Source: Gadus chalcogrammus (Eukaryota; Chordata; Actinopteri; Gadiformes; Gadidae). Taken from it: a stretch of 64,000 nt of DNA. Below the pieces are notes generated by a model that saw only the letters and a list, made by a program, of their open reading frames with translations, searched no databases and was not told the origin of the DNA. The stretch spans positions 14,076,990 to 14,140,989 of the forward strand of contig NC_079419.1 in assembly GCF_026213295.1 (NCBI RefSeq). The letters run 5' to 3'. Of this stretch, positions 28,501-51,700 are shown piece by piece (position 1 is the first letter of the stretch; the number at the start of each line of letters is the position of its first letter). The translations under genes were made by a program, and so were the position numbers.

Positions 28501-30477
28501 ACGACGCCTCCATGAGGGCTGAGGCACCTGGGGACAGGGACCAGAAAGACGAGGCTGCATAAAGGATCCGACAGGATCAGCGGTCGCTCCCGGCTGGCGG
28601 AAGGAGGCAGCGGCAGCTCTCGGTTCCTCCCGAGGGAAAATACATCCAAATCAGTAGATTTTCCAACCCTGATTTCACCAAACTTGCTGGGGCTGCTTCC
28701 ACACACCCACACCTTAACCCTAATCACGTTTCGCCCCTCATATCAAAGTCGCAGTGATCACTAGTTAGTTGGCTTGTGGGATGATTCCCCAGTCTGTCGG
28801 CAGATACAGAGCCTTTTTTTTTAAACTACAGTATATATTTTTTAGACAAATACCTTGAAATATCTTTATCTTATAAATGAGCAGAATGGAGACCTGACGT
28901 GAGCGTCTGACCTGTTCCGTTGTGGGAGCGCATGGCGGCAGGAGTGATGGGGACCTGGGAGGACGGCAGGAGGCTCTGGGGATGGCCCCGCGGCCGGCTG
29001 CCCATGCGGGCCCTCTCCTCCCCGGGCCTCAGCGGCAGGACGCCCACCGGCTTCACTAAAAGGGCCACCTCGGGCGGCACCAGGTGGGCCTCCTGGGAGC
29101 CGGCCTCCAGGCTGTGGGCCCCCTCGCTGAGGGACTCCTCGGCGTCCACGCGGCTGTTCATGGGGCTCCGGGGCACCAGGATCTTGATACCCGTCTTGGA
29201 CAGGTCCACCCCTGGGCGTCGGCCGCCGGGGTTCAGGACCGGGGACTGGGAGGGCGACGTCAGGGGCCCCGGCTCCCTGCAGTCCAGCCCCTGGCGGCTG
29301 TGTCTAGAGGCAGCCAGCAGCAGGGGGCTGCTAGGCTTCACGTTAACAGTGTCCGATGCCAACAAGCTGCTGCAGTGGGCCGAGGCCCCGCTAGGAAGCT
29401 GGGGCTGGCTGGGGAAGTGTTTGCGGGCGTTGGTGGCCGAGCCCTTGCTAGTGGCGGTAGCGCCGTTGCTAGCAGGGGAGTGGCCTGTAAGAGGGGTGTG
29501 GCTCATGAGAGGGGAATGGCCCGGGAGAGGGGCTTGGCCGGTGGCCGGGTGGGGTGTAGTCCGGGTGGATCTGAGCAGAGGGCTGTCTTTGTGATTGGCT
29601 AGTTGCTGACGGTTGAACTCCTGGATGTAGACTAGGCAGGCGGACAGGTGAGTCTCTGGCTCCCAGGTGTCCTCCTCTGTACCATAGCCTCGCCATCGCA
29701 CCAGGTACTCCGTCTTCCCCTTCTTGTTCCTCCTCTTGTCCACGATATGCTCCACCTGAGCAAATGACAGCGAACATCTGGTCGCATATTCATACAATAT
29801 CGCTGTTGTATCCATCCACGCCCGAGCTCTAATGCACCTGACAAAAGTGCCTGTAAGCCTAGTGTTTCTCATTCGGTTGGTTCAAAAGATTCAGCCAAGG
29901 ACACTTTCCACTAAAGTTACCATGAATGATCGATAAATATTGATCACCCAGACAACCTGGTAATATTCTAGACCAGTTCATACGAGAATAAAGAGGGTTG
30001 ACTAACAACATCAGACAGTTACCCGTTGGAAACACTTAATCGATCGAAATTATCGAATCAGGACTGGTGACAGGGAATATAAGACTAATCAAGTGTGAAA
30101 TCGCGTGATGCAAATGAGTTGATGGGGACCGATTTTCTGATCCACTTTCCAATTAATATATACACGCGCAAACCCCCTAATCATACTCACTTTATAAACT
30201 ATAATCAAAAGACAGCCCTGAAGTCTACAAAGTCAGCGGGTCTAGATTGACACCACGAGGCGTCCAAACTATACTATATTCCTGCATAAGAAATTAGCAA
30301 CATTAGCTATTGTAACCCAAGCAATAGCTTCTCTAGACGAAATTATTCAGATAAATTACTCCTTCCAAGACCTGATCAATCATTTTGCATCGGGACCGGC
30401 GGGGCATCAAGCGCACGTCCAAGAGTGTAAATGTAGACTTCAGATAGCATTACCTCATATAGCTCTTCCGTAGCCAT
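25526..30477 (-). CDS. cdyl: Chromodomain Y-like protein, transcriptional corepressor and crotonyl-CoA hydratase-like
   Basis: Coding exons in gene order: 30454-30477, 28912-29755, 28283-28527, 27927-28099, 26768-26978, 26083-26226, 25526-25684. They give 599 residues (human 598). The protein reads methylated H3K9/H3K27 through its chromodomain, recruits repressor complexes, and its enoyl-CoA hydratase-like half lowers histone crotonylation. Seen: MATEELYE on its own first exon, the chromodomain (VEHIVDKRRNKKGKTEYLV, then GYGTEEDTWEPE), a long Ser/Pro-rich linker with the conserved GIKILVPRSPMNSR, then RLRYSVRQTESAYRYRDIVV. The hydratase/isomerase fold carries the conserved VAVNGPAVGLGAALLPLCD and CDVVWANEKAWFQTPY. 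The linker shows repeated GHSP units not in mammals. It is convergent with rpp40. Confidence 0.96.
25742..25923. mobile_element. Foldback MITE of a GGGCCC family in a cdyl intron
   Basis: Arms of about 58 bases are inverted copies (GGGCCCCAGTTTACCACC on the left, its diverged complement ending TAGAGGGCCC on the right), with an inner match at GTCCGCCCAG. No coding capacity. A related pair of ends lies at 27215-27806. Confidence 0.65.
27215..27806. mobile_element. Second GGGCCC-family MITE, interrupted by another element
   Basis: The left end AGAGGGCCCCTATTATACCA and an inverted right end near 27760-27806 (CAGGGGCCCTTTAA) share GTGATTAGCCAT and resemble the element at 25742. The inner 388 bases are a different insertion (27331-27718). 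The outer borders are approximate. Confidence 0.6.
27331..27718. mobile_element. 388-bp non-autonomous DNA element with 7-bp target duplication
   Basis: The tips CTAGCCTGG and CCAGGCTAG are inverted. Both are flanked by GACATGC (27324-27330 and 27719-27725), a perfect direct repeat. No coding capacity. The short tips and 7-bp (possibly 8-bp with ambiguity) duplication point loosely to hAT-like or P-like elements. It is nested in the GGGCCC-family MITE, so it is younger. Confidence 0.75.
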
Positions 30478-32096
30478 CGCGGAGGATCCTTCACTTTTCA
30501 GTCACCCACTGTGGGGCACCGACCTACCTAATCCCTCGGTGTCCTGTTGTCGTTGGAGTGGCTTTAAAATGATGAAATTCAGATGAAATTTCCTCTACGT
30601 GCTGTGGGGTGATGGGGACCGCTAGCCTGTTAGCAGCGCGGAGCTCGATACAGCTTCACTGCAACTTTATCGTTAAGTTGGTAAACTTCCGGTTGGGGCA
30701 GACAAACAAAAAAAACGACCAATTGGCCTATCAATGGCTGAAGCTAGTTGACTGAACTACTAGCAGCCAAACACTTACCTTTGACAAAATATTTTTGGAC
30801 GGAAATAGTCAAATGTATGTAATACTTCTCAAAAGAAATCCCAGTGTTATATAAAGACATTATGTTTGTCTTTATTACATTTTAAAGGGTAGAAAAATGA
30901 AGAAAAAAGTAATTGGGGTAGGCTATATCTATCTAAGAAATAATCAACACTTTATTTAAGCTCTGTAAAACTATGTGTATGACTGTTCAAACCCCATGTA
31001 GGTGCTTTTAACAACCAAGTCCAACCTTTCAATAAAAAATCGGCGCAAGATTTTCTTGTCAGTTTCAGCTATTTCTTCCTATTACATGTGTCATGGCTGT
31101 TACATGTCCAATAAAAAATAATTTCCGTACACTGATTTCATACTGATTCTCCTACTGGATAGATTAGAATGTATAGTTAATCAAACTAATTCTGTTTGTT
31201 ATCATGGAACTATGAGGATAAGTAACATTATGGCAAGAGTAATTTTAGAATCATTATTTGTAATAATTTAGCAGGTGTTTACCTTCCAAGCGACTTACAA
31301 GTAATAACAAGTAACGGAAAACACTAATAACTAGTGTATTTGTATATTATGTGGTGTATGCGTGAAAGATACAGCTCGTATGGGTGAGGCATCTTGCTTT
31401 AGTATGCTTTATGGTTGTACAGACATTGGAGAACGATCCCAGTATTTCAGCTGGGAACCACCTGATAGCCACTACACCATCATAAACATCACAACAAACA
31501 ATCATTGGACTTCAATGACTTAAAGACCACTGCCTCATAGTTTCAAAAAGAAAACATTTTAATGATGCACAGTAAAATGTCAAATTTCTTGGTTAAAAAA
31601 GTCCTTGGCAATAAGAAACACACGATTACTCAGGATGGATGACTGCACTCACCATCAAATTTCATTATTTAAATGTTATATAACCATTTCTATGTGCTGC
31701 ACATTGTTCTGTCTTAGATTATATTATTATCGTATATGTGAGTACAGAATAAATATCATATTGATATGTTTAATGTTATTCAATGTTGTTCCATTCACTA
31801 AAATCAAGATAAGAGCTTAGAGAACAATTTTCAAAGAAAAGTGGAGAAGGTGAACTTAATTCCCTCCTTGTCTCCTTCCTTCCTTGTATCCTTCCTTCAG
31901 TCTGGGACAGTCACCAGGCGACCAGCCCTTCTCCTCCAAGGTCGCTGACAGATGGCTAATTCCTAGCTACTCCTTACCGCCAACGCCTTGTCGCTAACTC
32001 CTAACGGGTCACCCTTAGCTTACACCTAGCCGCCAACTTCTACCCACCGACATCTACCGGCTATTTCCTAGCTGCTATATATTAATCGCTCACAAG
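30478..32096. other. Intergenic region between cdyl and tmx3
   Basis: The first 200-300 bases hold the cdyl 5' untranslated region and promoter (GC-rich to about 30680). The rest is AT-rich without a convincing exon, and includes the tmx3 3' untranslated region near 31800-32096. From about 31920 to 32090 there are loose repeats around CTAGC/CTAACTCC. Confidence 0.5.
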
Positions 32097-40397
<8,301 letters not shown>

Positions 40398-41014
40398 GTT
40401 GGACAACGCGTAGGCCTATCGATCTACAACAGTAAACGTAGAAGCACGGACTTCTCCAGCAATCCACCGGGCGGTCTGAGCGGATTTAATCCGCCAATTG
40501 GCCGGTTTGGGTGGGGGTTGGCATCACGATCACTCCTAGTCATTGTACCTGGTTAGCTCATTAACAGGAACGGCTAAAGACGTACCACACTTCATCATTC
40601 AAGCCTCAATTAATCGAAAAGCTAGGCCTATGTGTTAATTTATCATCTCACGCTATCTTTGTGAGTGACAAGGAAAAACTCCAAGACTAATTAGCTTAAC
40701 CTAACGCAATTATTGGTTTATCATGAATTTAATACAGTCTTATCTTCAATTATGCATATGCCACCTCCCAGTACCCAGTAGTTGTGGTACTGGGCAGCTC
40801 CCAGTGCCCACTGAATCGAAGCTGTTTATGCACAGTGAAAGAATGAATCAACTGTTTTAAAGAAAGTAAGATTACATTTCTTAAATCCATTATTTTATTA
40901 AAGAAAATATACAAAAATCTAGTTGTGGTTGTACTGGTCACGTCCTAGCGACCTGTGACGTGTATAAAAACTGCAATCACTATGGGTTGTGGTTTAAAGT
41001 CGTTGTGAGGGTTG

Positions 41015-44438
<3,424 letters not shown>

Positions 44439-45059
44439 CGTGTCGTGTTTCGAAAGACGAAGATATGTGTAGTGGTACATACAAGACTTAAAGAGTGTAG
44501 GGGAAGTTGGAACTGACCCGTGGTTAAACTGGTTTATTCTGCTTGCTTGGTTCACAAAAACGTAATCCCGCCTCGGTGTCCCCAAATAGATTATACATAT
44601 TCAAGGTCATGGTGAATCCAAATGGTTAAGAATTGCATGGGATACATGGGATTTATACAGTATAGTCCAAACAACAACACCGAAAGTAAACACATAAACT
44701 CTTCTTCTACAACCTCTATTCTTCCTTCTTCGTTTTACTCAGTCAGCGAAGCATAGCAAGATTTCTGGGCCGTGGCGCCATCTAGCGTACCATTGTGCAA
44801 TATCTCATGGGACATGTTTTCTTATAATTTCAGCTGTTTATATTTTGTAACTTTAATTGAAAGCAGGATGCACAATACTAAATAATTTAACATCTTATTC
44901 AAATTAAGTATAGCCTTCTTTAGTAAGTCTACTTGACGGTGAGAGGAGAAACCTGTTTCATACTTTGCAATGCAGATATTCTGGAACTAAACTTCTGGTG
45001 CCACCAAATAGACGAGATGCTAAGGAATGCCTATATTCCTTTAAAATCTAGTCTTTTTA
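44439..45059. other. Upstream region of the zinc finger gene
   Basis: The minus-strand frame stays open up to 44585, so the true start could lie upstream of 44438. No other gene is seen. A LINE fragment begins near 45060. Confidence 0.4.
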
Positions 45060-45556
45060 AAAAAATGTACTTTATGTAGATGACTGACAGTTTCGATTGC
45101 TTTACATCCTGCACTACATCAGCCTTCTAGACCACTAAGAAGCTCTGAGACCAATCTGTTAATTATCCCCAGAGTAAACACAAAACATGGGGAAGCAGGA
45201 TTTAGTTACTATGCAACAAATAACTGGAATAAACTCCCAGAGGATTTAAGACTTGCCCCAACTCTGAGCACCTTTAAAACAAGACTGAAGACTTTTATGT
45301 TTGCTATAGCTTTCTGCTAAATCTTAAATACATTGCACTTTCTAAAAAGCTTTTTTAACTTTGCCTTTATTTTCTATTTTAATACTAAAAGGCCTTTTTA
45401 ACTTTCTATTTTACCCATTTCTTTGCATATGTTTTTCTTTTACTTATCTATTATTTAATTTAATTGTATGACAATGTTTATATGTGAAGCACTTTGAGTC
45501 TGCCTTGAGTATGAAAAGTGCTATATAAATAAAGTTGCCTTGCCTTGCCTTGCCTA
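45060..45556 (+). mobile_element. 3' end of a LINE (L2/CR1-like)
   Basis: A short translated piece reads NWNKLPEDLRLAPTLSTFKT then RLKTFMFAIAFC and a stop, which is the typical C-terminal end of fish L2-like reverse transcriptase proteins. A trailer follows that ends AAGTGCTATATAAATAAAG and a pentamer tail (TTGCC)n. The element is 5'-truncated, as usual for LINE copies. Confidence 0.75.
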
Positions 45557-46043
45557 ATAGGTCTTTAATTCTTCATTCCTTATTAGGTCCATGGTAACAT
45601 CAGTCTGAAAACAAACGGTCTCTAACAGGTCCGATGGTCTGTCTTTCCCGCCAAATCAACCCGGAACCTGAAGTAGTTCCTTTCCGGTCCCGTCTATAAG
45701 ACCACGTTTAAAAGACGGCGGCTCCACAACTGTTTGAGTACGGATCAATACCAGCATCAGCGTGTTACTTTAGACATCTGAACCAAAGGTAAGGCGGCAA
45801 AACATTGTGTATAATGATGTGATCAAAAGCATAGCTTCGATTTACTTGGATATTTTGTTGGTGAATCCCTTCTAGATGCCTAGATTTTGAGGCTGATTTT
45901 GAGGCTTATCCAAGGGTCTTTAACCAGTGTTTTACATCAATACTTAAAAGTAACATGTATTTTTGTCTGGCAATGGTACGACTTAAGTGATGTCTTGGTA
46001 CGTTGCCCTAGCTCGTATCTGTTGAACTTTCAATTGGCCCGCG

Positions 46044-46163
46044 CTGCTGGGACATGATGTTAACAAAAGGCCGAATTATAGCCCTTTGGCTTGCAACACG
46101 TTGTAAATGCGAAGGCGCAGTGACAAAAACCGGACCGAAGCGAATGCTGATCTGCAGTAGCAG
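46044..46163 (+). ncRNA. C/D-box snoRNA, copy 1
   Basis: Box C ATGATGT (46054-46060) and box D CTGA (46147-46150) are bracketed by CTGCT and AGCAG, which can pair. After box C comes the core AACAAAAGGCCGAA; after a C'-like GTGA comes CAAAAACCGGACCGAAGCG. It is the most different copy in its middle part. Expected role: guiding 2'-O-methylation or aiding rRNA folding; the target was not identified. Confidence 0.8.
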
Positions 46164-46562
46164 AATAATTACCAGAAATGAACTTCAAGTCGACAATCAA
46201 ATGATTTGTTGGCTTATATCTAATTCTTCTCTACAGTTACAATGGACCCCGCTCATCTCTCGGAAAAAAACATTTGCCCTGTACTATGGCTGCACAGGGC
46301 CCACTGCTGCCAGCATGACCGCAATGATGGTGGATCTTGGCCTGCGTGCGCCTTTGTATTTGTGGAGGACCTACTCGGGTAGGACCCACTAAGAGAAGCC
46401 CCATGGATGATTATGAAAGGCAGCGGGCAGAATCGCTCTCCCTGTAAGTTATTATTCTGTTATTTGGTATACATGCTCTCTACCATCAATGTTAAACGGT
46501 AACCTAACTTGGAAAATAAGCGTCTAGAATTAAGTGGCTTTCTAAAACGAAGCACGTGTGGA

Positions 46563-46602
46563 AATTATGTAACAAAAGGCCGAATGAAGCCCCCCTACTT
46601 CC
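46563..46602 (+). pseudogene. Truncated snoRNA copy (5' half only)
   Basis: The 5' half of the type found at 47112 and 47831 (TAACAAAAGGCCGAATGAAG) is present, but box C is mutated to ATTATGT. Right after CCCCCC the sequence switches to the flank that precedes the snoRNA at 47475 (TACTTCCTGA...GCCAGGATC). Box D is missing. It marks a deletion or unequal crossover between two snoRNA units. Confidence 0.8.
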
Positions 46603-46633
46603 TGAATTTAGCCAGGATCCATGTAGAATCATA

Positions 46634-46747
46634 CTGCTGGGATATGATGTAAACAAAAGGCCGAATTATAGCGCCTTGTCTGGCTTTATGTCAGTGCAGG
46701 GTTGCAGTGACAAAAAACAGGACCGAAGCGAACACTGATCCCAGCAG
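46634..46747 (+). ncRNA. C/D-box snoRNA, copy 2 (type B)
   Basis: A perfect 10-bp terminal stem (CTGCTGGGAT / ATCCCAGCAG) encloses box C ATGATGT (46644-46650) and box D CTGA (46735-46738). The second core reads CAAAAAACAGGACCGAAGCG, one base different from types A and 1. It is almost identical to copy 4. Confidence 0.88.
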
Positions 46748-47111
46748 CTTATAGTAATATACATTATCGGCTCCTTCTCATTGGATGTGCTCTACTGTAC
46801 TAATCGGACTCTTTCTATTTCTCTTCAGGTGCTGCGACCCCTTCGATCAGCCCCTCCATGATCTGTTACCTAAATCACTACAACTAGGGGACTTTGATAA
46901 GCTCTTGTAGGGAAGTGCAAAATTAACAGAAAAGGCCAACTTTAAGTGAGTGATTTTCCATAATACCACCCCAACCATGCATTTGAAAAGTGTCAAAGAT
47001 TAGTGTGGCACACTAAATTACCTGCTAATGCTGCTTGTCTTGTATTTGACCGTTCCAATGGAATTAGTTTTTGTGATAATTCATAGGTAGTAAAGCAGTA
47101 GTAATGGTACT

Positions 47112-47218
47112 CTGGAAATGATGTAACAAAAGGCCGAATGAAGCCCCCCTCCCAGCAGTCTGTTCACAGTGAGGGGGTGCAATGACAAAAACCGGACCGA
47201 AGCGTTTATCTGATCCAG
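47112..47218 (+). ncRNA. C/D-box snoRNA, copy 3 (type A)
   Basis: Box C ATGATGT at 47118-47124, box D CTGA at 47210-47213, short stem CTGGA/TCCAG. Between the two cores, CCCCCCTC and GAGGGGG can pair into an inner hairpin. It matches copy 5 almost base for base. Confidence 0.87.
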
Positions 47219-47474
47219 GCAGCTGAGAAACAGGCGATCTATACTCCATTATGGGATTTCGATGCTTCATATTCCCCTGTATCATAACTCATCAAAGTTC
47301 TCCTTTTATATTCCATGTCAGGACTGGGGTGAATCTGGTGGTGCTGCTGGGGCTGAAGGTGCAATTATTCCGAAAGGAGGTGAGGTATTAACCAAAGTTG
47401 TGTTTTATTTATGTGCTGATCTTCTGTCTGGGTACTTCCTGACTATCGCCAGGATCTATAGAGGATCATGATGC

Positions 47475-47580
47475 TGGGATATGATGTAAACAAAAGGCCG
47501 AATTATAGCGCCATGTCTGGCTTTATGTCAGTGCAGGGTTGCAGTGACAAAAAACAGGACCGAAGCGAACACTGATCCCA
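47475..47580 (+). ncRNA. C/D-box snoRNA, copy 4 (type B)
   Basis: Box C ATGATGT at 47481-47487 and box D CTGA at 47572-47575, with stem TGGGAT/ATCCCA. The stem is shorter than in copy 2 because the outer bases differ (ATGC outside, TTAGC after). Confidence 0.87.
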
Positions 47581-47830
47581 TTAGCCTATGGTATTGGACC
47601 ATGTCGCCTTATTGGCTCATTCTCTTTAGATTGTGCTCTAATCTGAATTTTCCCGTCAGTTGCTGTGCGCCCTTGGACCAGCCCTCCCATGATCTGTTGC
47701 CTAAATAATCTGCGGGACTGACAAGCTCTTCCTGGAACCAGCCAAGCTAAAGTGAGTGTTTTTCCAACCTAACGTGTATCTTTTTGCGATCTTTCATTCC
47801 AAAGTATAACGTCCATAATTGTACAATATG

Positions 47831-47951
47831 ATTCTCTGGAAATGATGTAACAAAAGGCCGAATGAAGCCCCCCTCCCAGCAGTCTGTTCACAGTGAGGGG
47901 GTGCAATGACAAAAACCGGACCGAAGCGTTTATCTGATCCTGCCAGAGAAT
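47831..47951 (+). ncRNA. C/D-box snoRNA, copy 5 (type A)
   Basis: Box C ATGATGT at 47842-47848, box D CTGA at 47934-47937. The outer sequences ATTCTCTGG (47831-47839) and CCAGAGAAT (47943-47951) form a perfect 9-bp stem, longer than in copy 3. Confidence 0.88.
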
Positions 47952-48148
47952 GCATCTCCTTCCTTGATGTCCTAAAGTTCATCTGCCTCATATTTCCTAT
48001 GTCTTCTATAACAGGGCCATAACAGGGCCGGCGTATGCAACGAGATGGCTCTGGTGGTGAGTGACGGGATGCCATCTTGTGAAAGGTGAGTTGGAACTTG
48101 GAAGCCCTCAAACTTATTTTTTATTATAAGGATGATGCTATAGTAACT

Positions 48149-48262
48149 GCTGGGACATGATGTAAACAAAAGGCCGAATTGTAGCACCCTCGCCTAGCAG
48201 CTTGTTCCCTGTGCAATGGGCGCTGTGACAAAAACTCGACCGAAGCGTGATCTGATCCCAGC
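48149..48262 (+). ncRNA. C/D-box snoRNA, copy 6
   Basis: Box C ATGATGT at 48157-48163, box D CTGA at 48252-48255, stem GCTGGGA/TCCCAGC. The second core is CAAAAACTCGACCGAAGCG, so two bases change the guide compared with copies 1, 3 and 5. Confidence 0.87.
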
Positions 48263-48755
48263 TTGGTACAACTGATTATCAAAACTGTCTGACAAGCAGA
48301 CTAGAACTATACTTGGTGTAATATATATACTAGTGTAAAACTGTGATTCTCTAGCCAATTTCGTGTAATACATCTTCTCTAAAATCCTGTTCTTCACAGA
48401 CTAGGACAAGTTACCCCCTGCTCCGCTGCCCCTATAGGACACTTCTGGCAGTGCAATGGAGCCGACCCATTGACCTGCATGATCACATTGCTTGTATTAC
48501 TCTACTTCACATGAATATCTTTTGTGAATCCTCTTCAGCAACATGGTACATTTCTGTTTGAGAGATAAAAATGGAAACCGTTTCCCATGCATTCAGCTGC
48601 ACATCAGTTATTTCAATGTCCAGTTTTTCCTGTTTTCTTTTTCAAAAATTCTGTTGTCTCCATATTCAGTGCTGTGATGCCATGGTATAACTTGCTTATA
48701 ATGCCTTTTGGAACTCCTGAGATTTAGGCATTAATAAATGTATAAATAATAATTG

Positions 48756-51700
48756 GTGGCTCTCTTGGATTCTATACCCATTTCTGACTCAAATCTGGAA
48801 TACCTTCCTTTGGATCATGTATCGACAGATTTGTTTCTTTTTGGAAAGGCATGGTTTAAAACGTATTGGTTTTGACTTAATGACAGACTTAGGTTCTACC
48901 CGTACCAAGTACAACAGTGCAGAGACAAATCAAGCGTGTGTGGTTTAAAAGTTGACAACTCTGGCAAAGGACTAAAGGGCAATCTTTATGTGTTTTCGGA
49001 AATCTGATGGTATTACTAAGTCTATGGGGTCATCTCTACAGCACGACGGACCATAACTTTTCACTCAATGAACGCTTCCTCTTCGATGAGACCATCAGTA
49101 TTGCATTGGTCTGGTTGGTTGCCAGCCATAGACATGAGGCTCGTAGTACCCTAACCGGAAGCTGTTCAATTTTAATTTACCGTTGCCATGCTGGATATTA
49201 ACAAAGTACTTTTAAACAAGATACTGTGGGGGTCATCTTCCGGTTTCTAATGAAGATTAGCAAATGGGGCGAGATGGAAAAACGGGTTACCAATAGGCAA
49301 ACAGGACTTTATATAAAGTGATGCTTTAGTGCAGCCTCATTGAGAAATGAGGGCATACTGGGCTTGGATGGGGTCAGAGCCCTTCTAAATACGGGTCTAA
49401 AACTCATAACTCGGAAGTAAACAAACAAATTCATTTGAATTGCTTCGGTTTTACTTTTGGTCACAAATATACAGTGCATTTAAAACGAAGTAACACACTT
49501 CTGCAACTGAATATGCATTATTATCCCCTTTATTTAACCAGGTTGAGTCATTGAGATTAAAATCTATTTTACAAATGACCTTGCCAAGATGGAAGGCACA
49601 CGGCGTCAAAACAAGACAAAGTGCAATAGTAATACATTTAGTTCATTGACTAAAACATTTGCAATTTCTAGTGGGAGGCCGACATCAAACTCGACAACAG
49701 CTTTAAATTCAGAGTAACTAGGTCTTGCAGCTTATTCCAGGAATATGGTGCAAAAACCTTAATGGCCTTTTTCACAGTTCGGCCCGCCCTTCAACAGTCA
49801 TAAGGACCATAAATGCATATTGTTTGCCAGGGCCGTGCAGAGACCTTGAGGAGCAGGGGCTCTGATCAAAAAAGGGCACATGGAACAAGATTTAACAATG
49901 TCATCTTTATTTTTTAATGAATTATCCTTAAAACTAAATATATTGTGTAATCTTACAATCTTATGTAGAAGTATCCATAATATATCCCAACAGACAATGT
50001 GAAATTTTACATAATACTAAATCCACAATTTAACCTAAATTGACATCTAAAAATGAAACATGGGGCCTTACATCAGACTCCATTCACATGAATAAAAAAT
50101 GCAACTGTTAATCAACCAATGTAACTTTACATACAGTATTGATACTATATCAAATTTTACATAATACTAAAACAATACTGTACACCTTAGAATGAAATAT
50201 GGAGCTTTACATCAGACTACATTCACACAAATATTAACTATGTAAAATGCAACTTTCTGACATACTATGTGATTGAGGCTAACTACTACAATCAGAACGA
50301 GAAAATGTTTTTTGTGAATATTCTAAACTATTAATTGCATACTGATTCGCTATAATGCAAAATATAAGCAAGGGGTTACCTGTAGTAAGTAACAGCCAAC
50401 CATTAGCAAGTAATCCAGCAAACAATAAGAAAATGTATTTTTATTGATTTGTGGTGATTTCTTTCCTGAAACAGTTCCATGGTAAAGTCTATGCCACCAG
50501 TCTGGGGGGTTTAATTTGTAAGACAGATAGCAGCCGGAACGTAGATTAAAGTGCTGTTCTCGCACAGATATTGATGGCAACCAAAGTTAGTTTATTTTTC
50601 AACATAAGCTAAATGGTTTTGGAAACGGACTGTAGTGATCTTACCCTGCTTTTCACCGTCTCTTAAAACAACTATACGATGCGCATCTTGAAAGCAGGCA
50701 AATGTGAAAGGTCGCGTTGATAGACTATGATGTCATCTACCGGCAGCGCAGGTAGACGAGGCTACCAACTTTACTTCTATATTATTACTTTCAGACACTA
50801 GCCTGCCTTAGACACCTGCTGGGATCCAAGGGGCTGGAAGGACCTTCCAGGTGTGCTGCTAGGATAACCAACAGAGCGCTCTGGAGTAACATCTGCTCAG
50901 CTTAGAGGATTTTCAACTGAAGAATCATCGGACGAACACACGAGAACATGCAGTTGGTTCGACTGAGTTGTTTATTACCATTATGCTTTAACAACAAATA
51001 TAACTGAAGAATAGTCACTTAAAAGTAAAAAATTAACAGAACAACACAAAGAATAGTACCAAACATTACCTATCATTAACGGCAATGCACGTGTCATTGA
51101 CTCTTAGCGCCTTTATTTCTAAAAGGCAACTAACGACACACTTGGTGACTAATTTAGACCATAAGTAATGTAATGTAAGACAATAATAAACACAATCCTA
51201 GATTAGCTTCAGAAGAGAGCAGAGACAGGAAAGAGCAGGATGGAGAGAGGTGAGCAAACAAGACAAAGTCACAGTGCTCACACATGGGGAGAATCTTTAC
51301 ATGTAGTCACTTTGAGCTTTGTGTGAGTGTTTAATACATGAAGGGTTGTATGGTGGCGATTAAGTCATATACTGGTTTATCAACTACGAACCTTTGCAAT
51401 TCTTCAATGATTTAAAACGTTTGATCAGTCTCAAAATGATTAAAAGAGGGTTTTAGGCCACAAAAACTTTTTGTTTGTATTACACTGAGACAGTATTTCT
51501 ACTGAACACTATTGGACTGGAATGTATCTATTTCACTGAAATGACCAATTACAATTATAATGTAGGCCTAAACATTACATTTTTTAAAACCAAAAGAAAA
51601 GTTAATAAACTACAATTATTATTTATACAAATGAATCCTCTTAAAATGTTCTACATAACTGCAACTGTTAACAATTTAGCGTTAAACATATAGAATAAAT

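Larger units (their letters stand above)
45700..48755 (+). ncRNA. snoRNA host gene, non-coding, possibly ZFAS1-like
   Basis: Proposed exons: about 45700-45788 (donor GTAAGG), 46237-46443, 46829-46945, 47322-47379, 47660-47751, about 48015-48056 or -48085, and 48400 to about 48755 (AATAAA at 48733-48738). Each of the six introns holds one C/D-box snoRNA, the classic layout of vertebrate host genes. The exons carry no conserved long frame. Exons 46829-46945 and 47660-47751 are similar to one another (both contain CCATGATCTGTT and CCTAAAT), showing that a snoRNA-exon-snoRNA unit was duplicated. A pyrimidine-rich start near TTCCTTTCCGG at 45676 could be a 5'TOP site. I suspect a ZFAS1/SNORD12-type gene from the snoRNA core sequence as I remember it; this is not certain. 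Confidence 0.7.

Noticed and set aside
28920..29602. Plus-strand frames of 224 and 172 residues opposite cdyl exon 2
   Set aside because: They are shadows of the cdyl linker exon, whose chromodomain and phases are clear on the minus strand.
46054..46392. 112-residue open frame in the snoRNA host gene
   Set aside because: It starts inside a snoRNA and crosses an inferred splice acceptor; no domain or conserved protein feature is visible.
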